NCBI GenBank assembly: GCA_965267435.1
Contig: OZ253960.1
Span: 3,100,001-3,164,000 of the forward strand
DNA length: 64,000 bases
Direction of reading: 5' to 3'
From: JAWPMT01 sp965267435
GTDB taxonomy: Bacteria; Bacteroidota; Bacteroidia; Cytophagales; Cyclobacteriaceae
In this document: piece after piece, positions 19,101 to 29,200 of the stretch
How the letters are laid out: every line of letters starts with the position of its first letter
Position numbering within the stretch: the first letter of the stretch is position 1
Position numbers and translations under genes: made by a program
The notes under the pieces: generated by a model
What the model saw: the letters and a program-made list of their open reading frames with translations, nothing else
The model's database searches: none
What the model was told of the DNA's origin: nothing

Positions 19101-21525
19101 TGCCTATGACAGGGATCTAACTGAAACTGCCAACCATGCTGAAAGGGTCCAATCCTATTTGGCTTTGAAGTATGGGATCACGCTAGACAACTCACATGGT
19201 GATTACCTGGCTTCGGACGGGACCCAACTTTGGGATGCTACGGGCTACGCCACCCACCACAATGGCATCGCAGGAATTGGCCGGGATGATGCTTCGACCC
19301 TTGATCAGCAAAAATCCATGAGCACCAACGCCGATGCCATGGTTATCATGGACAAAGGGGGGGCATTCTCCAGTGATCTGGATTTCATCGTCTGGGGTAA
19401 CAACAACTCAGCCATAGCGCTGACGACAACGGACAAACACCCCTCCTATGACCGGCGACTGGAGCGAGTGTGGCGCGTCGCGGTAAACGGAACGCCCGGT
19501 ACGGTAGATTTACGAATGGTCTTCACAGGAGTATCCAACGCCGTGTCAGATTATGTACTTCATGTAGATGGCGACGGCACTTTTGCCAGTGGGAGTACTG
19601 ACTACGCATCTCCTGCAATTAGTGGGGACACGCTGACATTCACCAATGTGTCCTTCAGTGATGGTGACTACTTTACATTAAGCGTCAATCACAAAGCCCC
19701 AGGTAATTTGAAATCAAACCTGGTGCTTTGGCTAAAAGGAGATGTCGGTACCTCGACGACCACCGACAATACTTCTCTATCAGACTGGCAGGACCAAAGT
19801 GGAAACGGCAATGATGTGAGCCAGGGTACTGGCGCATCTCAGCCAACCTTCAAGAACAATGCGACGAACAATATCAACTACAACCCCGTGGTGGACTTTG
19901 ACGGCACTGATGATTTCATCTCTACAACAAGTACCGATCTACTGCTCAATCCCGATGGGCATTACACAAAGTTTGGAGTCGTTGTGACCCAGACGCTAGG
20001 TGCGTCAGATCAAACGATCATCGCAGGCAGTGACGCCTTGGCTCATATCTTTAGGATCAACACTGTTGCGAAATTGGCCATCATGCACAACAATTCGCAG
20101 GTAAGGGTCAACAATACAATAATCGAAGCAGATACACCCATTCTCGCAGTCGGGCGATACAGCCCAACAGGCACGCATGCGGTGCGGCTTAGTGGAAATG
20201 GGGCTGAAGGTGGTACCGACAATACATTGAATGACGGTGCTCTGGACATCGGAGGATTCCGAAATGGCAATGCCACCGCAGAGCAATTCCTGGATGGATA
20301 CATCGCCGAAGTAATTACCTACAATACCCCGCTGACGACAGCTGAGATCCGTAGAGTCGAATCCTACCTGGGTATAAAATACGGTATCACCCTCGACAAT
20401 TCTGCAGGAGGAGCTAACGGCGACTACCTGGCGAGCGACGCTAGCACCATTTGGGACGCCGATGTGAACTCGGCCTTTCACAACGATGTCATCCTGATCG
20501 GTCGCGACGATAATTCCGACTTGTTACAAAAGCAGTCACAGAGTAAAGATGATTCCCTGACTGTCTACATAGATGCTTTGGCAGCAGACAATGCCAGCAA
20601 TACAGGCACCATCACCAACAATGAATCATTCCTCGTCATCGGGCACAATGGCGAGCGACTCATGGCACATGCTCCCCAGGAATCGCCTTCGGGAATCATC
20701 AGCCGCTTCAATCGGGAATGGAAGATCACCAACACTAATTTCACTGATACCTACAGCTTGGTCATGGAATGGGAAGAAGAGGGTGCCTTTGATATCAATG
20801 ACATTCGGCTTCTGGTAGACGATGACGGGAACTTCTCTGACGCGACGACGCTCAAGCACGGTGATTTGGGGCTGTCAATCACGGAAGGCTCGATTATCAT
20901 CGGCGGGATCAGCACTTCCGTCATTCCTGCCAACAGCACGCGCTATATCACGATCGGCTCGACGACCTTCAGTACGTCACTCCCGATGGAGCTCATCGGC
21001 TTCGAAGCCATACCGAATGATGAGCAACATAATGTGACTCTGAATTGGTCCACCGCTTCAGAGAAAAACAACGATTTTTTCACTGTCGAAAAGTCCGCCA
21101 ATGTCGATGACTGGGAGGCTGTGTCACAAATCTCCGGAGCAGGCAATTCTGAAGAACGGCTCGACTATGAGGTAATAGACAGCCGACCCTACCCGGGACT
21201 CTCCTACTACCGTTTGAAGCAAACCGACTTTGACGGGCAATTCTCCTACTCACCTATCAAGCCGGTGACGCTGGGCAACGGTCCCTCCAAAAAACTGTCA
21301 CTATATCCCAACCCAGCCCAGGATCAAATTGTCATAGTTGGCAGTCACTTAGATGTCTCGCCTATGCATGTCTATAACGTACAGGGACAAGACGTCTCCA
21401 ATTTGACGCGTTGGCAAGAAGGCCCGGCGCCGCAGACGATCCTGCTGGATATCTCGAGACTTGATCACGGCATATACACGATAAGTGGCACTGACACCTC
21501 TTTGAAATTCGTCAAAGAGAAGTAG
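16114..21525 (+). CDS. Array gene 3: secreted DUF2341/LamG modular protein, A-A-A, T9SS
   Basis: About 1803 aa from ATG 16114. The frame is open further up, with alternatives at GTG 16060, ATG 16066, ATG 16081 and ATG 16183. I prefer 16114 because it gives an n-region as long as in the paralogues, but the start is uncertain. The hydrophobic segment VTLLIIFLCFIF ends ANA before QLSGYSF (~53). DUF2341-like ~53-155 and LamG-like ~165-395 follow. A modules begin near 410, 801 and 1200 (nt ~17343, 18518, 19715). The first is very similar to the first module of gene 7 (both contain DYFETITNSIIG). The second shares AYDRDLTETA and VQSYLALKYGITLD with module 3 of gene 2. The third is the cap variant with DDSLTVYIDALAADNASN. 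The fibronectin-III-like segment begins ~1620 (TSLPMELIGF) and the sorting domain ~1727 (LSLYPNPAQD). It should be exported by T9SS; its ligand is unknown. Confidence 0.87.
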   Translation: MRNSIHTKNVLYRSIQANELAKRMGLQSTVATAIKGVTLLIIFLCFIFSANAQLSGYSFRKKLTIDYTKISGSSDLSDFPLLISVTDTDLMTILNGGDVTSDNGYDVAFTAVDGTTQLDHDLQSFNAATGAYQAFVRIPTFSASVNTEIYMYYGNADVTSDPSSTGTWDSNYVGVWHMEENGSGTSDEYADMSGNNNHGQGGAGTAARVPTQTTGQIGNAQSFDGSDDLINCGSGASLDNNNTFTFSAWVNIPDILVTGRLFEKRATSAEAKNFYIQNNEQLRFVHNSDAGQLAERSSAVTIGGWQHVTMTWSGTMLRTSVDIYINGVLSNVNGVDGSGTPLDDSGGDFWIGNRHDAGRPFLGLVDEVHFSDVVRSQDWIITEYDNQNDPGSFLVSSGSEEPTSFPGNVSAGLMIWLRANSGVLNAPDVTAWADQTGVSNAVAVAAGDPQLVEDAINFNPAMDLNGTTDYFETITNSIIGGSNPYTKFAVAVSDNTSANSQLISSDGAGDLEMRHDASGNLLATHAATDLFSGGGSFTQGTPSIAVIRYGSGGLDNIGRLDGVSLVDNTTAAFSDAGAFQIGAFNGSGFWNGRIAEAILVDSELSDADITKIESYLAVKYGITLASSAGNYIASDGSTIIWNPTTYSAHHYDVAGIGRDDASLLDQQKSMSSNADAMVIMDKGGSFTTDLDFLLWGNDDQPLALTTTDKHPSYDRRLEREWRVAINGSPGTVDVRIVYPGVADAVSGYALHVDADGTFASGTTDYTPTSISGDTLTFENVTFANGNYFTLSINHKAPGDIKENLALWLKVDVGTSGSPVTDWQDQSGNGNDGTGVGTPVLTANSLNYNPGIDFVEGDVDHFTLSSPAILPTGSEARSYFVVSKAGASGTTQPTLSHGTNAVFRRVELSHSTTEIAVRFNNANDIIASTITTQIAMHTYGSGENIDPGFDTHQNGLALSHGYGGTPLNPLNTGDNLAYIGRNVAGAQSLTGTILEVIAYDRDLTETANHAERVQSYLALKYGITLDNSHGDYLASDGTQLWDATGYATHHNGIAGIGRDDASTLDQQKSMSTNADAMVIMDKGGAFSSDLDFIVWGNNNSAIALTTTDKHPSYDRRLERVWRVAVNGTPGTVDLRMVFTGVSNAVSDYVLHVDGDGTFASGSTDYASPAISGDTLTFTNVSFSDGDYFTLSVNHKAPGNLKSNLVLWLKGDVGTSTTTDNTSLSDWQDQSGNGNDVSQGTGASQPTFKNNATNNINYNPVVDFDGTDDFISTTSTDLLLNPDGHYTKFGVVVTQTLGASDQTIIAGSDALAHIFRINTVAKLAIMHNNSQVRVNNTIIEADTPILAVGRYSPTGTHAVRLSGNGAEGGTDNTLNDGALDIGGFRNGNATAEQFLDGYIAEVITYNTPLTTAEIRRVESYLGIKYGITLDNSAGGANGDYLASDASTIWDADVNSAFHNDVILIGRDDNSDLLQKQSQSKDDSLTVYIDALAADNASNTGTITNNESFLVIGHNGERLMAHAPQESPSGIISRFNREWKITNTNFTDTYSLVMEWEEEGAFDINDIRLLVDDDGNFSDATTLKHGDLGLSITEGSIIIGGISTSVIPANSTRYITIGSTTFSTSLPMELIGFEAIPNDEQHNVTLNWSTASEKNNDFFTVEKSANVDDWEAVSQISGAGNSEERLDYEVIDSRPYPGLSYYRLKQTDFDGQFSYSPIKPVTLGNGPSKKLSLYPNPAQDQIVIVGSHLDVSPMHVYNVQGQDVSNLTRWQEGPAPQTILLDISRLDHGIYTISGTDTSLKFVKEK

Positions 21526-21560
21526 TGTCCTTCCCAACTAGTTGAATTATTGTATCACAC

Positions 21561-21598
21561 AACGGCTATTCAGCGACGGATAACCGCCATTCAACGAC
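21561..21598 (+). repeat. Imperfect 17-bp direct repeat, 21-bp period, upstream of array gene 4
   Basis: AACGGCTATTCAGCGAC at 21561-21577 and AACCGCCATTCAACGAC at 21582-21598 differ at three positions and are spaced 21 bp apart. They lie in the 191-bp spacer between genes 3 and 4, about 120 bp before the start of gene 4. The period of two helical turns would suit a protein-binding site, but nothing else supports that. Confidence 0.4.
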
Positions 21599-21716
21599 AA
21601 TTCTCCCCATAATGGAGCCTCCTGGTCTATTTTAGACGAGACCAATTGTGCTTAGACCACTGCATCGGTTGCGAGAAAGCGCTTCTCAACACCATGATGC
21701 CGACCGACATAGACAA

Positions 21717-24700
21717 ATGACAGTGATAACTTTCACACCGCTACTTCATGTAGCCGGTCTGTCCCGACGATCGTATCGCGTCGTTAGGACGATTGCGCTA
21801 TTCTCAACACTATTGCTTGCTTCCTTCGCCCATGGACAGCTGGCTGGCTACAGCTATCAGCAGGACATTTCCATTGATCACACCCGTGTTTCTGGTACCT
21901 CCGACTTAACGAACTTCCCCCTACTTGTCAATATCACAGAGACCTATCTCAGGTCTACCGCTAACGGTGGAGATGTCACAAGCGCCAATGGATATGATAT
22001 CGCCTTCACCGTAGATGGGACGACACAACTAGATCATGACGTGGAGTCCTATGATCCCGCCACCGGTAACTATGTCGCGTGGGTGCGAATCCCCACCTTG
22101 TATCACGACCGGTACACGACCCTCTTGATGAGCTATGGGAATTCATCAGTAACAACTGACCCCTCGTCCACAGGTACATGGTCCGGAGACTACACCGGAG
22201 TGTGGCACCTGGATGAAAATGTCACCGACGAAGCCTCGGGGGGCACGCACAATGACGCGACCATCAATGGAAACAATGGCACACAAAATGGTAATGTAGA
22301 AGCGTCCGGTCAATACAATGATGGCCAGGACTTCGATGGAGTGAACAACGCTACTGGCGACTACATCAATGCCGGTACATCTCCTGGCGGTTCAAATAAC
22401 CTGACAGTCAGCTTCTGGATGAAGACCGATGTTGACAACAACTACCAGCGAGTGCTGGGCAAATTAGCACTGGATGCTCCAACAGATCCAGAGACGGATC
22501 ACGGGTGGAGCTTTATGCTGCGACCTGCCGGTGAAGTAGGATACAACCGGGGTATGATCTTTAGAATCGGCGACGGTACCGACTACGGCGGATGGGGCAG
22601 TGAGGTCTCTGCCGAGAATGTCTATACTGCGGGCACATGGGTCCATGTAACGGGAACATTTGTCTACAATGGCTCCAATGGAGGGACCGGAACACTATAC
22701 ATCAATGGGTCTTCAGTGGCTTCAAGAGCCAACACCGACGGTCGCACGGCCGCCAATACTGCTGACCCTGTTTACTTCGGATGGGATGGCGAAGCCCAGG
22801 GTTACGGATGCAACTGTGAGTTCTTTGACGGTATCCTGGACGAAGTAAGGATCTCCAACGTCGCAAAATCAGCGGATTGGATCGCTACGGAGTACAACAA
22901 CCAAAGTGATCCCTCCACCTTCTACACGGTCGGCGGAAGGCCTACGGGACCCGGAGGGGTAGGAACTACCGATGGCGAAGGGGATCTGACCATGTGGCTG
23001 GATGCCAATAACATCGTTGGTCTCGATGACGGTGACAACCTAACAGGTTGGTCCGATGTATCTGGATACGGCAACAACGCCTCTGTAGGCACAGCCCCCA
23101 ATTACACCACCTCATGGGGGGGCAATGGCTTCCCGGCAGTACACTTTGATGACAACAACAATGAGTATTTGACGGTGACGGGCAACACACAGGTGAAACC
23201 TTCCGGGGCCCTGTCGGTATTCATCGCAGGTAATTATGATAGCAACAGTGATGAATTCGGTAGCTTAATCAACACGGCGTCTAATGATAACTGGGATGAT
23301 GGCTGGGGCATAGGCTCCGAATTTGACCCTGCTCTCATGCTGTACTACTTCACGGATTGGGCGGGCACTGGCTGGGGTTCCTATTCGACCTCTATTGACA
23401 ATCAACGCCACATTTACGGACTCATCAACTCTGGAAGCTCCAACACCCTATTTGAAGATGACAATACGGCCACTTTCACTGGAGGCATTTCATACACCGA
23501 CCCAGGCGACCCCTTACTCCTGGGGGCAGGGCCCAACAATACCGGTGCAGCGTACTTCATGACAGGTGAGATCGCAGAAGTAGCATTGTTCGATACCAAC
23601 GTCAACTCCGCCCAACGGATCATTATCAACAACTACCTGGCAGCCAAGTACAATATCACATTGCCTGCCACTAGCGACGCATATGACGAAGACGACCTGG
23701 GATTCGATTACGACGTGGCCGGTATTGGCCGTGTCAACGCATCTAACATTCACAACGATGCGCAGGGAACAGGTATCGTGAGGATCCTCAACGCCTCCGA
23801 CCTGCAAAACAACGAATTCATGATGTGGGGACATGACAACGGCCCCATGAGTATTGAGACCAGCGACCTGCCTGCGGGTATTGCCGCCAAGCTAGAGCGA
23901 ACGTGGGCGGTGAGTGAAATAAGAGTGACCACGGGTGCCACAAGAGACGTGGGAACCGTACAGGTACGATTTGATCTCACGGACATGGGGTCAGTAACAG
24001 CTTCCGACCTCCGTCTGGTAGTGGATACGGATGGAGACGGCGTATTTGCCGATGATGCCACTACCGTTGGCGGCGCCATTTATGTAAGCGGCAATGTCTA
24101 CGAATTCAGCGGCGTCACGCAATTAAGTAACAATTCCAGGTTCACAATTGCCACGACGGACTATAGCACCACCCCGCTCGAGACAAGCCCTGGCAATGCA
24201 CCATTGGGCCTGACGCTCTGGCTGAAAGCCGATGAAGGCCTGAAACTCAACGGCGTCGAAGTTAACTCTGGCGCTTTCGACACCTGGGAAAACTCCACGG
24301 ACAATTCCGCCCTCACAGAAATCAGCGTCGGTACCGGGGCACCCATCCTCGACGCGGATGGCCTCAGCTACAACCCAGCGATCTACTTCGATGGTGTAGA
24401 CGACAAAGTCCAGAAAAACAACGTAACAGGAGGTGACCTTTTTAGCGATCAGGACAATACCATCATCGCCGTATTCCAGCGCAAAGCGCCGAATGGAACC
24501 GATGTATATGGCGGCTGGAGATCCACTGGCAACACCAGACGCATGGGCTACATCGAAGGCAATGCCAATGGAACCTTGAGAGCAGACGTCTGGACCGACG
24601 ACTTTTCCGGAACCACCGATCATACGGATCAAAACGTCCTAATGACAATTCAGAGCAATGCCACCGAGACAAGAATGATCATCAACGGAGCCGAGGAGAA

Positions 24701-26006
24701 TTCCATTACCCCCACGATGGACGCCATCACCGGACTCAATGGCGACCTTGCCCTTGGATGTAATGGAGAAGTAGTCCCCTACGTGGAAACGCTATTCGGT
24801 GAATATATCGTCTACTCCTCCTCTCTCAGTGACACTGAACTTAATCGCATCCAATCGTCACTGGCGTTGAAATACAGCATCACGCTGGACCCAGGGAATG
24901 GCGACTACTATGCCAGCGATGGTACGAAGATCTGGGACGCGACGGTAGGCGCTTCCTATCAAAATCAGATTGTGGCCATCGGCCGTGACGACAATACCGA
25001 ATTGTACCTCAAGCAATCGAGAAACGAAGATGACTCCCTTATAGTCTACGTAGATGCCCTGGCCGCCAGCAATGAATCGAACGCCGGCAGCATCAACACG
25101 GACCGCTCTTTCATCATCATCGGTCACAACACCGAGCGGCTGCAGGCAACAGGTGCCGCAACGGACATGCCGTCTGGCATCACATCCCGTTTCGACCGAG
25201 AGTGGAAGGTCACCAATCACAATTTCTCAGACACCTATTCTATCGAGTTTGAATGGGAAGAAAATGGACCATTTGATATCAATGACGTGCGACTGCTGGT
25301 CGACGATGATGGCGACTTTTCTAACGCCACCGTGCTAGGGCCCGGCGACGGCCTTACGTTCACCGTTGGATCGATCGTCGTTGGGGGCATTACCCCGTCG
25401 CATATCCCCGAGGATCAGACCTCCTATATCACATTGGGCTCAGTTTCGCTCGGTACCACTTTACCGATCGAATTGATAGAGTTTCGCGCTGAAGCACAGG
25501 AATCTGATCATACGGTCAAATTGAGTTGGTCTACAGAGGCAGAAATCGACAACGATTACTTCACTATAGAAAAATCTGAGGACGCCGATGAGTGGATTGA
25601 GGTATTACAAGTAGCAGGAGCCGGGAATTCCTCGGAGGCGATCGAATATAATGCCATGGACACCAACCCTTTTTATGGACTCTCCTACTATCGCCTCAAG
25701 CAAACAGACTTCGATGGTTCCTATAGTTACTCCTACACTGTGCCCGTCACTTTAGGGAAAATGGACGATAATCAACCCTACCTCTATCCAAATCCTGCCA
25801 AGGACGTAATCCTTGTCAACGGAGTTTTTCTTGATGTGCAAAAGACCCATGTTTACAATATCCTGGGACAGGACGTATCGAGTAAAATCAAGATCAAAAG
25901 AGGCGACGTTCCCAACGAGTACAAGTTGGACATCTCCCGCCTTGCTCCTGGGGTCTATTCGATCATTACTGGCCAGCACAGCCTGAAATTCATGAAGAGG
26001 CAATAG
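21717..26006 (+). CDS. Array gene 4: secreted DUF2341/LamG modular protein, B-A, T9SS
   Basis: About 1429 aa. ATG 21717 is preceded directly by AGACAA, a leader word also found before genes 7, 9, 10 and 11. The frame is open back to GTG 21648, the less likely alternative. The signal peptide ends AHG before QLAGYSY (~41). The N-terminal domain is a distinct subtype shared only with gene 6 (ITExYLR, AFTVDGTTQL, SYGN in place of YYGN). LamG-like sequence (~150-400) includes an unusual YGCNCEFFDG loop with two cysteines. One B module begins ~421 (nt ~22981; DAQGTGIVRILN, MMWGHDNG, VDTDGDGVFADD). One cap-variant A module begins ~829 (nt ~24205; hinge ALKYSITL). The fibronectin-III-like segment begins ~1246 and the sorting domain ~1353 (YLYPNPAKDVILVNG), again closest to gene 6. 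Confidence 0.87.
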   Translation: MTVITFTPLLHVAGLSRRSYRVVRTIALFSTLLLASFAHGQLAGYSYQQDISIDHTRVSGTSDLTNFPLLVNITETYLRSTANGGDVTSANGYDIAFTVDGTTQLDHDVESYDPATGNYVAWVRIPTLYHDRYTTLLMSYGNSSVTTDPSSTGTWSGDYTGVWHLDENVTDEASGGTHNDATINGNNGTQNGNVEASGQYNDGQDFDGVNNATGDYINAGTSPGGSNNLTVSFWMKTDVDNNYQRVLGKLALDAPTDPETDHGWSFMLRPAGEVGYNRGMIFRIGDGTDYGGWGSEVSAENVYTAGTWVHVTGTFVYNGSNGGTGTLYINGSSVASRANTDGRTAANTADPVYFGWDGEAQGYGCNCEFFDGILDEVRISNVAKSADWIATEYNNQSDPSTFYTVGGRPTGPGGVGTTDGEGDLTMWLDANNIVGLDDGDNLTGWSDVSGYGNNASVGTAPNYTTSWGGNGFPAVHFDDNNNEYLTVTGNTQVKPSGALSVFIAGNYDSNSDEFGSLINTASNDNWDDGWGIGSEFDPALMLYYFTDWAGTGWGSYSTSIDNQRHIYGLINSGSSNTLFEDDNTATFTGGISYTDPGDPLLLGAGPNNTGAAYFMTGEIAEVALFDTNVNSAQRIIINNYLAAKYNITLPATSDAYDEDDLGFDYDVAGIGRVNASNIHNDAQGTGIVRILNASDLQNNEFMMWGHDNGPMSIETSDLPAGIAAKLERTWAVSEIRVTTGATRDVGTVQVRFDLTDMGSVTASDLRLVVDTDGDGVFADDATTVGGAIYVSGNVYEFSGVTQLSNNSRFTIATTDYSTTPLETSPGNAPLGLTLWLKADEGLKLNGVEVNSGAFDTWENSTDNSALTEISVGTGAPILDADGLSYNPAIYFDGVDDKVQKNNVTGGDLFSDQDNTIIAVFQRKAPNGTDVYGGWRSTGNTRRMGYIEGNANGTLRADVWTDDFSGTTDHTDQNVLMTIQSNATETRMIINGAEENSITPTMDAITGLNGDLALGCNGEVVPYVETLFGEYIVYSSSLSDTELNRIQSSLALKYSITLDPGNGDYYASDGTKIWDATVGASYQNQIVAIGRDDNTELYLKQSRNEDDSLIVYVDALAASNESNAGSINTDRSFIIIGHNTERLQATGAATDMPSGITSRFDREWKVTNHNFSDTYSIEFEWEENGPFDINDVRLLVDDDGDFSNATVLGPGDGLTFTVGSIVVGGITPSHIPEDQTSYITLGSVSLGTTLPIELIEFRAEAQESDHTVKLSWSTEAEIDNDYFTIEKSEDADEWIEVLQVAGAGNSSEAIEYNAMDTNPFYGLSYYRLKQTDFDGSYSYSYTVPVTLGKMDDNQPYLYPNPAKDVILVNGVFLDVQKTHVYNILGQDVSSKIKIKRGDVPNEYKLDISRLAPGVYSIITGQHSLKFMKRQ

Positions 26007-26157
26007 TGTTTCGCGGAGGCTCGCATGAATCGTTAGAAGTCTATTTTCTATTTAACGGTTTTATTCAATTCCAGCTAAGGATATTCCTGCTCAAACCGAC
26101 GAATTCGGCCGACGAGAGCTTCAGGGGTTATTTTGTAGGTTGTAGAGGCCAGAAAGA

Positions 26158-26275
26158 TAATACCACAACACGCCGACTACCGGCCAAGCATCCAGCAAAT
26201 TATCACTCAGCTTCCCCGTCGTCTCGTGGTTGAGGTGTTCCTATTCAACCGCTACCGCCAAATCAGACATCAGAG
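26158..26275 (+). repeat. Duplicated spacer block upstream of array gene 5 (copy 1)
   Basis: This 118-bp block starts with TAATACCACAACA (26158-26170). It matches the block upstream of gene 7 (36283-36397) in starting word, in partial sequence after it (CGCCGA..., ATCACTCAGCTT against AATCGCTCAGCTTA) and in distance to the start codon (118 against 115 bp). It may contain the promoter and leader of gene 5; no defined promoter was recognised. Confidence 0.55.
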
Positions 26276-29200
26276 ATGAAATTTTGGAAGATCGAGATCT
26301 GCTACTGCAGGATTCTAAGACAGCGACGTTTAGGGATATTCATCGCATCGCTACTCCTGTGTACTCAGGCTATGGCCCAGCTGGCCGGCTATCACTTCCG
26401 AAAGCCCATCGCCATTGATAATTCCATAGTGTCGGGCTCCTCCGACCTGACCAATTTTCCTATCCTGATTCATATCTCAGCCGATACAGATCTGCGTACA
26501 ACGGCCAATGGTGGCGACGTGGCAAACGCCAATGGCTACGACATCGCCTTCTCCGCCGCGGACGGTACCACCCGATTAGATCATGACCTGGAATACTATG
26601 ACCCCACCACCGGCGAATATATTGCCTGGGTTAGAATACCGACTTTAGAATGGGATGTGGATACAGATATCTACGTCTACTATGGCGATTACACAAAAAC
26701 GACTGATCAGTCAACTACAGGAACCTGGTCCAGTGGCTATGCGGGTGTCTGGCATTTGGGTGAAGAGGTAACAGGAACTGGTACTGCGGATCTTTACGAA
26801 GACGCAACTGCCAATGGCTACCATGGCGATGATGGGGTCAGCGCCACTGGAACTGACGGCGTCATTGGGAATGGGCAGCAGTTTGATGGCTCAAATGATT
26901 ACATCGGGATGGGTAACGTGCTGGACTATGGGAAGAATGATCCCATGACCTACTCAGCATGGGTCAAAACCACCGGTACTGGTATGCAGATCGCTGGCAA
27001 AGCAGATAATGGAGGAACTGAAACTGGGATATGGTTCTTTATGGAAGGTTCCAATTTGAGCTTGTGGATTTGTGACGCAACAGATTGTAAGTACAGGTGG
27101 TCGAATGAGACATTTAACGACGGCGGATGGCACCATCTGGTAGCCACCTACGACGGCAGCAATGATGTTAGTGGTATCCAACTTTATGGCGACGGTGCTC
27201 TTCTGACCACTTTCGACTCCGGGAACCCCGCCATTGGCACAGTTACCAACAGCTTTCCTTTTAGCATTGGGTCGGCCAACAATAGTGGCCAATTCTTTGT
27301 AGGATACATGGACGAAGTGCGTATATCTGAGGCAGCCCACAGTGCCGACTGGATTGCCACGGAGTATGCCAACCAAAACAACCCGACCGCTTCTATCACA
27401 GTCGGTGCACCCGACGAGCTGGTGATCGCCCCTGGGGGAGTAAAGACCGACCTCGAGCTCTGGCTTGCTGCTGACAAAGGGCCCAATACTTCGACAAACG
27501 GCGGCGCCGTGACGTTGTGGTCAGACATCAGTATCAACAAGTTTCATGCGACAGGAACGGGCACGGCCACTTACCAGGAGTCATTTGCCAACTACCATGG
27601 TTCGGTCGATTTTCCAGGCGCTGTAGAATCTTTCAGCGATCGCGCCATGACACGGACCAACGGCACCTCGCAGACCATTTTCGTCGTCGGCGAGATCGCA
27701 TCCGTAGCTAACAAAACTTTCGTGGAATTTGGCGATGGTACCAACAGGGCTTATTTCAAGGACGAGCGATACAAGAAGGCCGGAGGCCTGGGAGACTACT
27801 CCTTTCAATCCAATCAGCCCTCTATCTGGACCGCCAGCGACCCCGGGAGCACGACACCCGGAGAGGTATTTGAAGATGGTCACTATCTGGCATCTTCGGG
27901 TACCCGTGACGCCGATTGGACTACGGGTAAGTACTTGCTTGGTTATGATGACACAGGCGGCGACGAGTTAGATGGAGAAATGGCGGAGGTGATCTTTTAT
28001 GACCGCCAACTTACTGCTGCCGAGCAACAAAAAGTGGAGTCCTACCTCGCGATCAGGTATGGCATCACGCTGACTTCTGACAATGACGGCAATACGACCA
28101 CCTTCGAGGCACCCAATGGAGATGGCATCAATGAAGGGGATTATATCGCTTCAGATGGCACAGTGTTGTGGGACGCATCGGATAACTCTTCCTACCACAA
28201 TGACGTGACAGCGGTAGGCCGGGATGATGACACTGACATCGATCAGCCCAAATCCATCAGTGCCAATAGTGATGCCATGGTGATAATGGACAAAGACGGA
28301 GAATTTTCCAATGACCTCGATTACATCTTCTGGGGCAATGACAACGCCTCGACGGTCCTCACCACTGTCGACAAACACCCGAGTTACGACTACAGACTGA
28401 CCCGCGAATGGCGCGTGGCCGTGAATGGAACACCGGGGACGGTGGACGTCCAGATCCTATTCGCTGGCAATAACGGATCGGCAGCAAGCTACTCGCTGCA
28501 CGTTGATGATGATGGCACCTTTGCTGCCGGAACTACGGATTACGTGGGCGGCAGCATCATTGGTGATACCATCACTTTTCGCGACGTTACTTTTTCAGAT
28601 GGCAACTACTTCACCATGGGCACCAGGGCGCTTACCATCACTGAGGGACCCAGAGGCCCAGGGGGTATTGGGGATACCGACGGCACAACGGATCTTGTCT
28701 TGTGGCTGGATGCCAACACCATCGACCAGGCCAGTGGCACCGAAGTTATCTCCTGGGCAGACCAATCGGGGTATGGAAATGACGCCAATTCGAACGCTGG
28801 TCGTGGGCCTGAGCTACAAGCGAACCAGTTGAATTCGGAATTCCCGCTGCTAGATTGGGACATCGCCGCTTTTGATTATATGCGAGTGGATGACGACGCT
28901 AGCCTGAATCCCGATCAGATTTCAGTTTTCACAGTCGCCAGTTATACAGCAAGTACCGGCAGCTGGGCCGCCATTCTCCAGAAAACCAATAACCAGGGAG
29001 GAGGTACCGAAGAAGGTGGCGGATGGGGAATTGCCAAACGCAGCACCAACCAGGAAATTCGCGGTTTTGTCAATAATCGCAACGCCAACTCACCAGGGGG
29101 AGGCGTGAATGGTGCGTTGACGTATGGCGCGCAGACGATTATCTCGATGGTATATGACCAGACCCAAAATGAGATGTTCTTCAACGAGACGTCCCAGGGC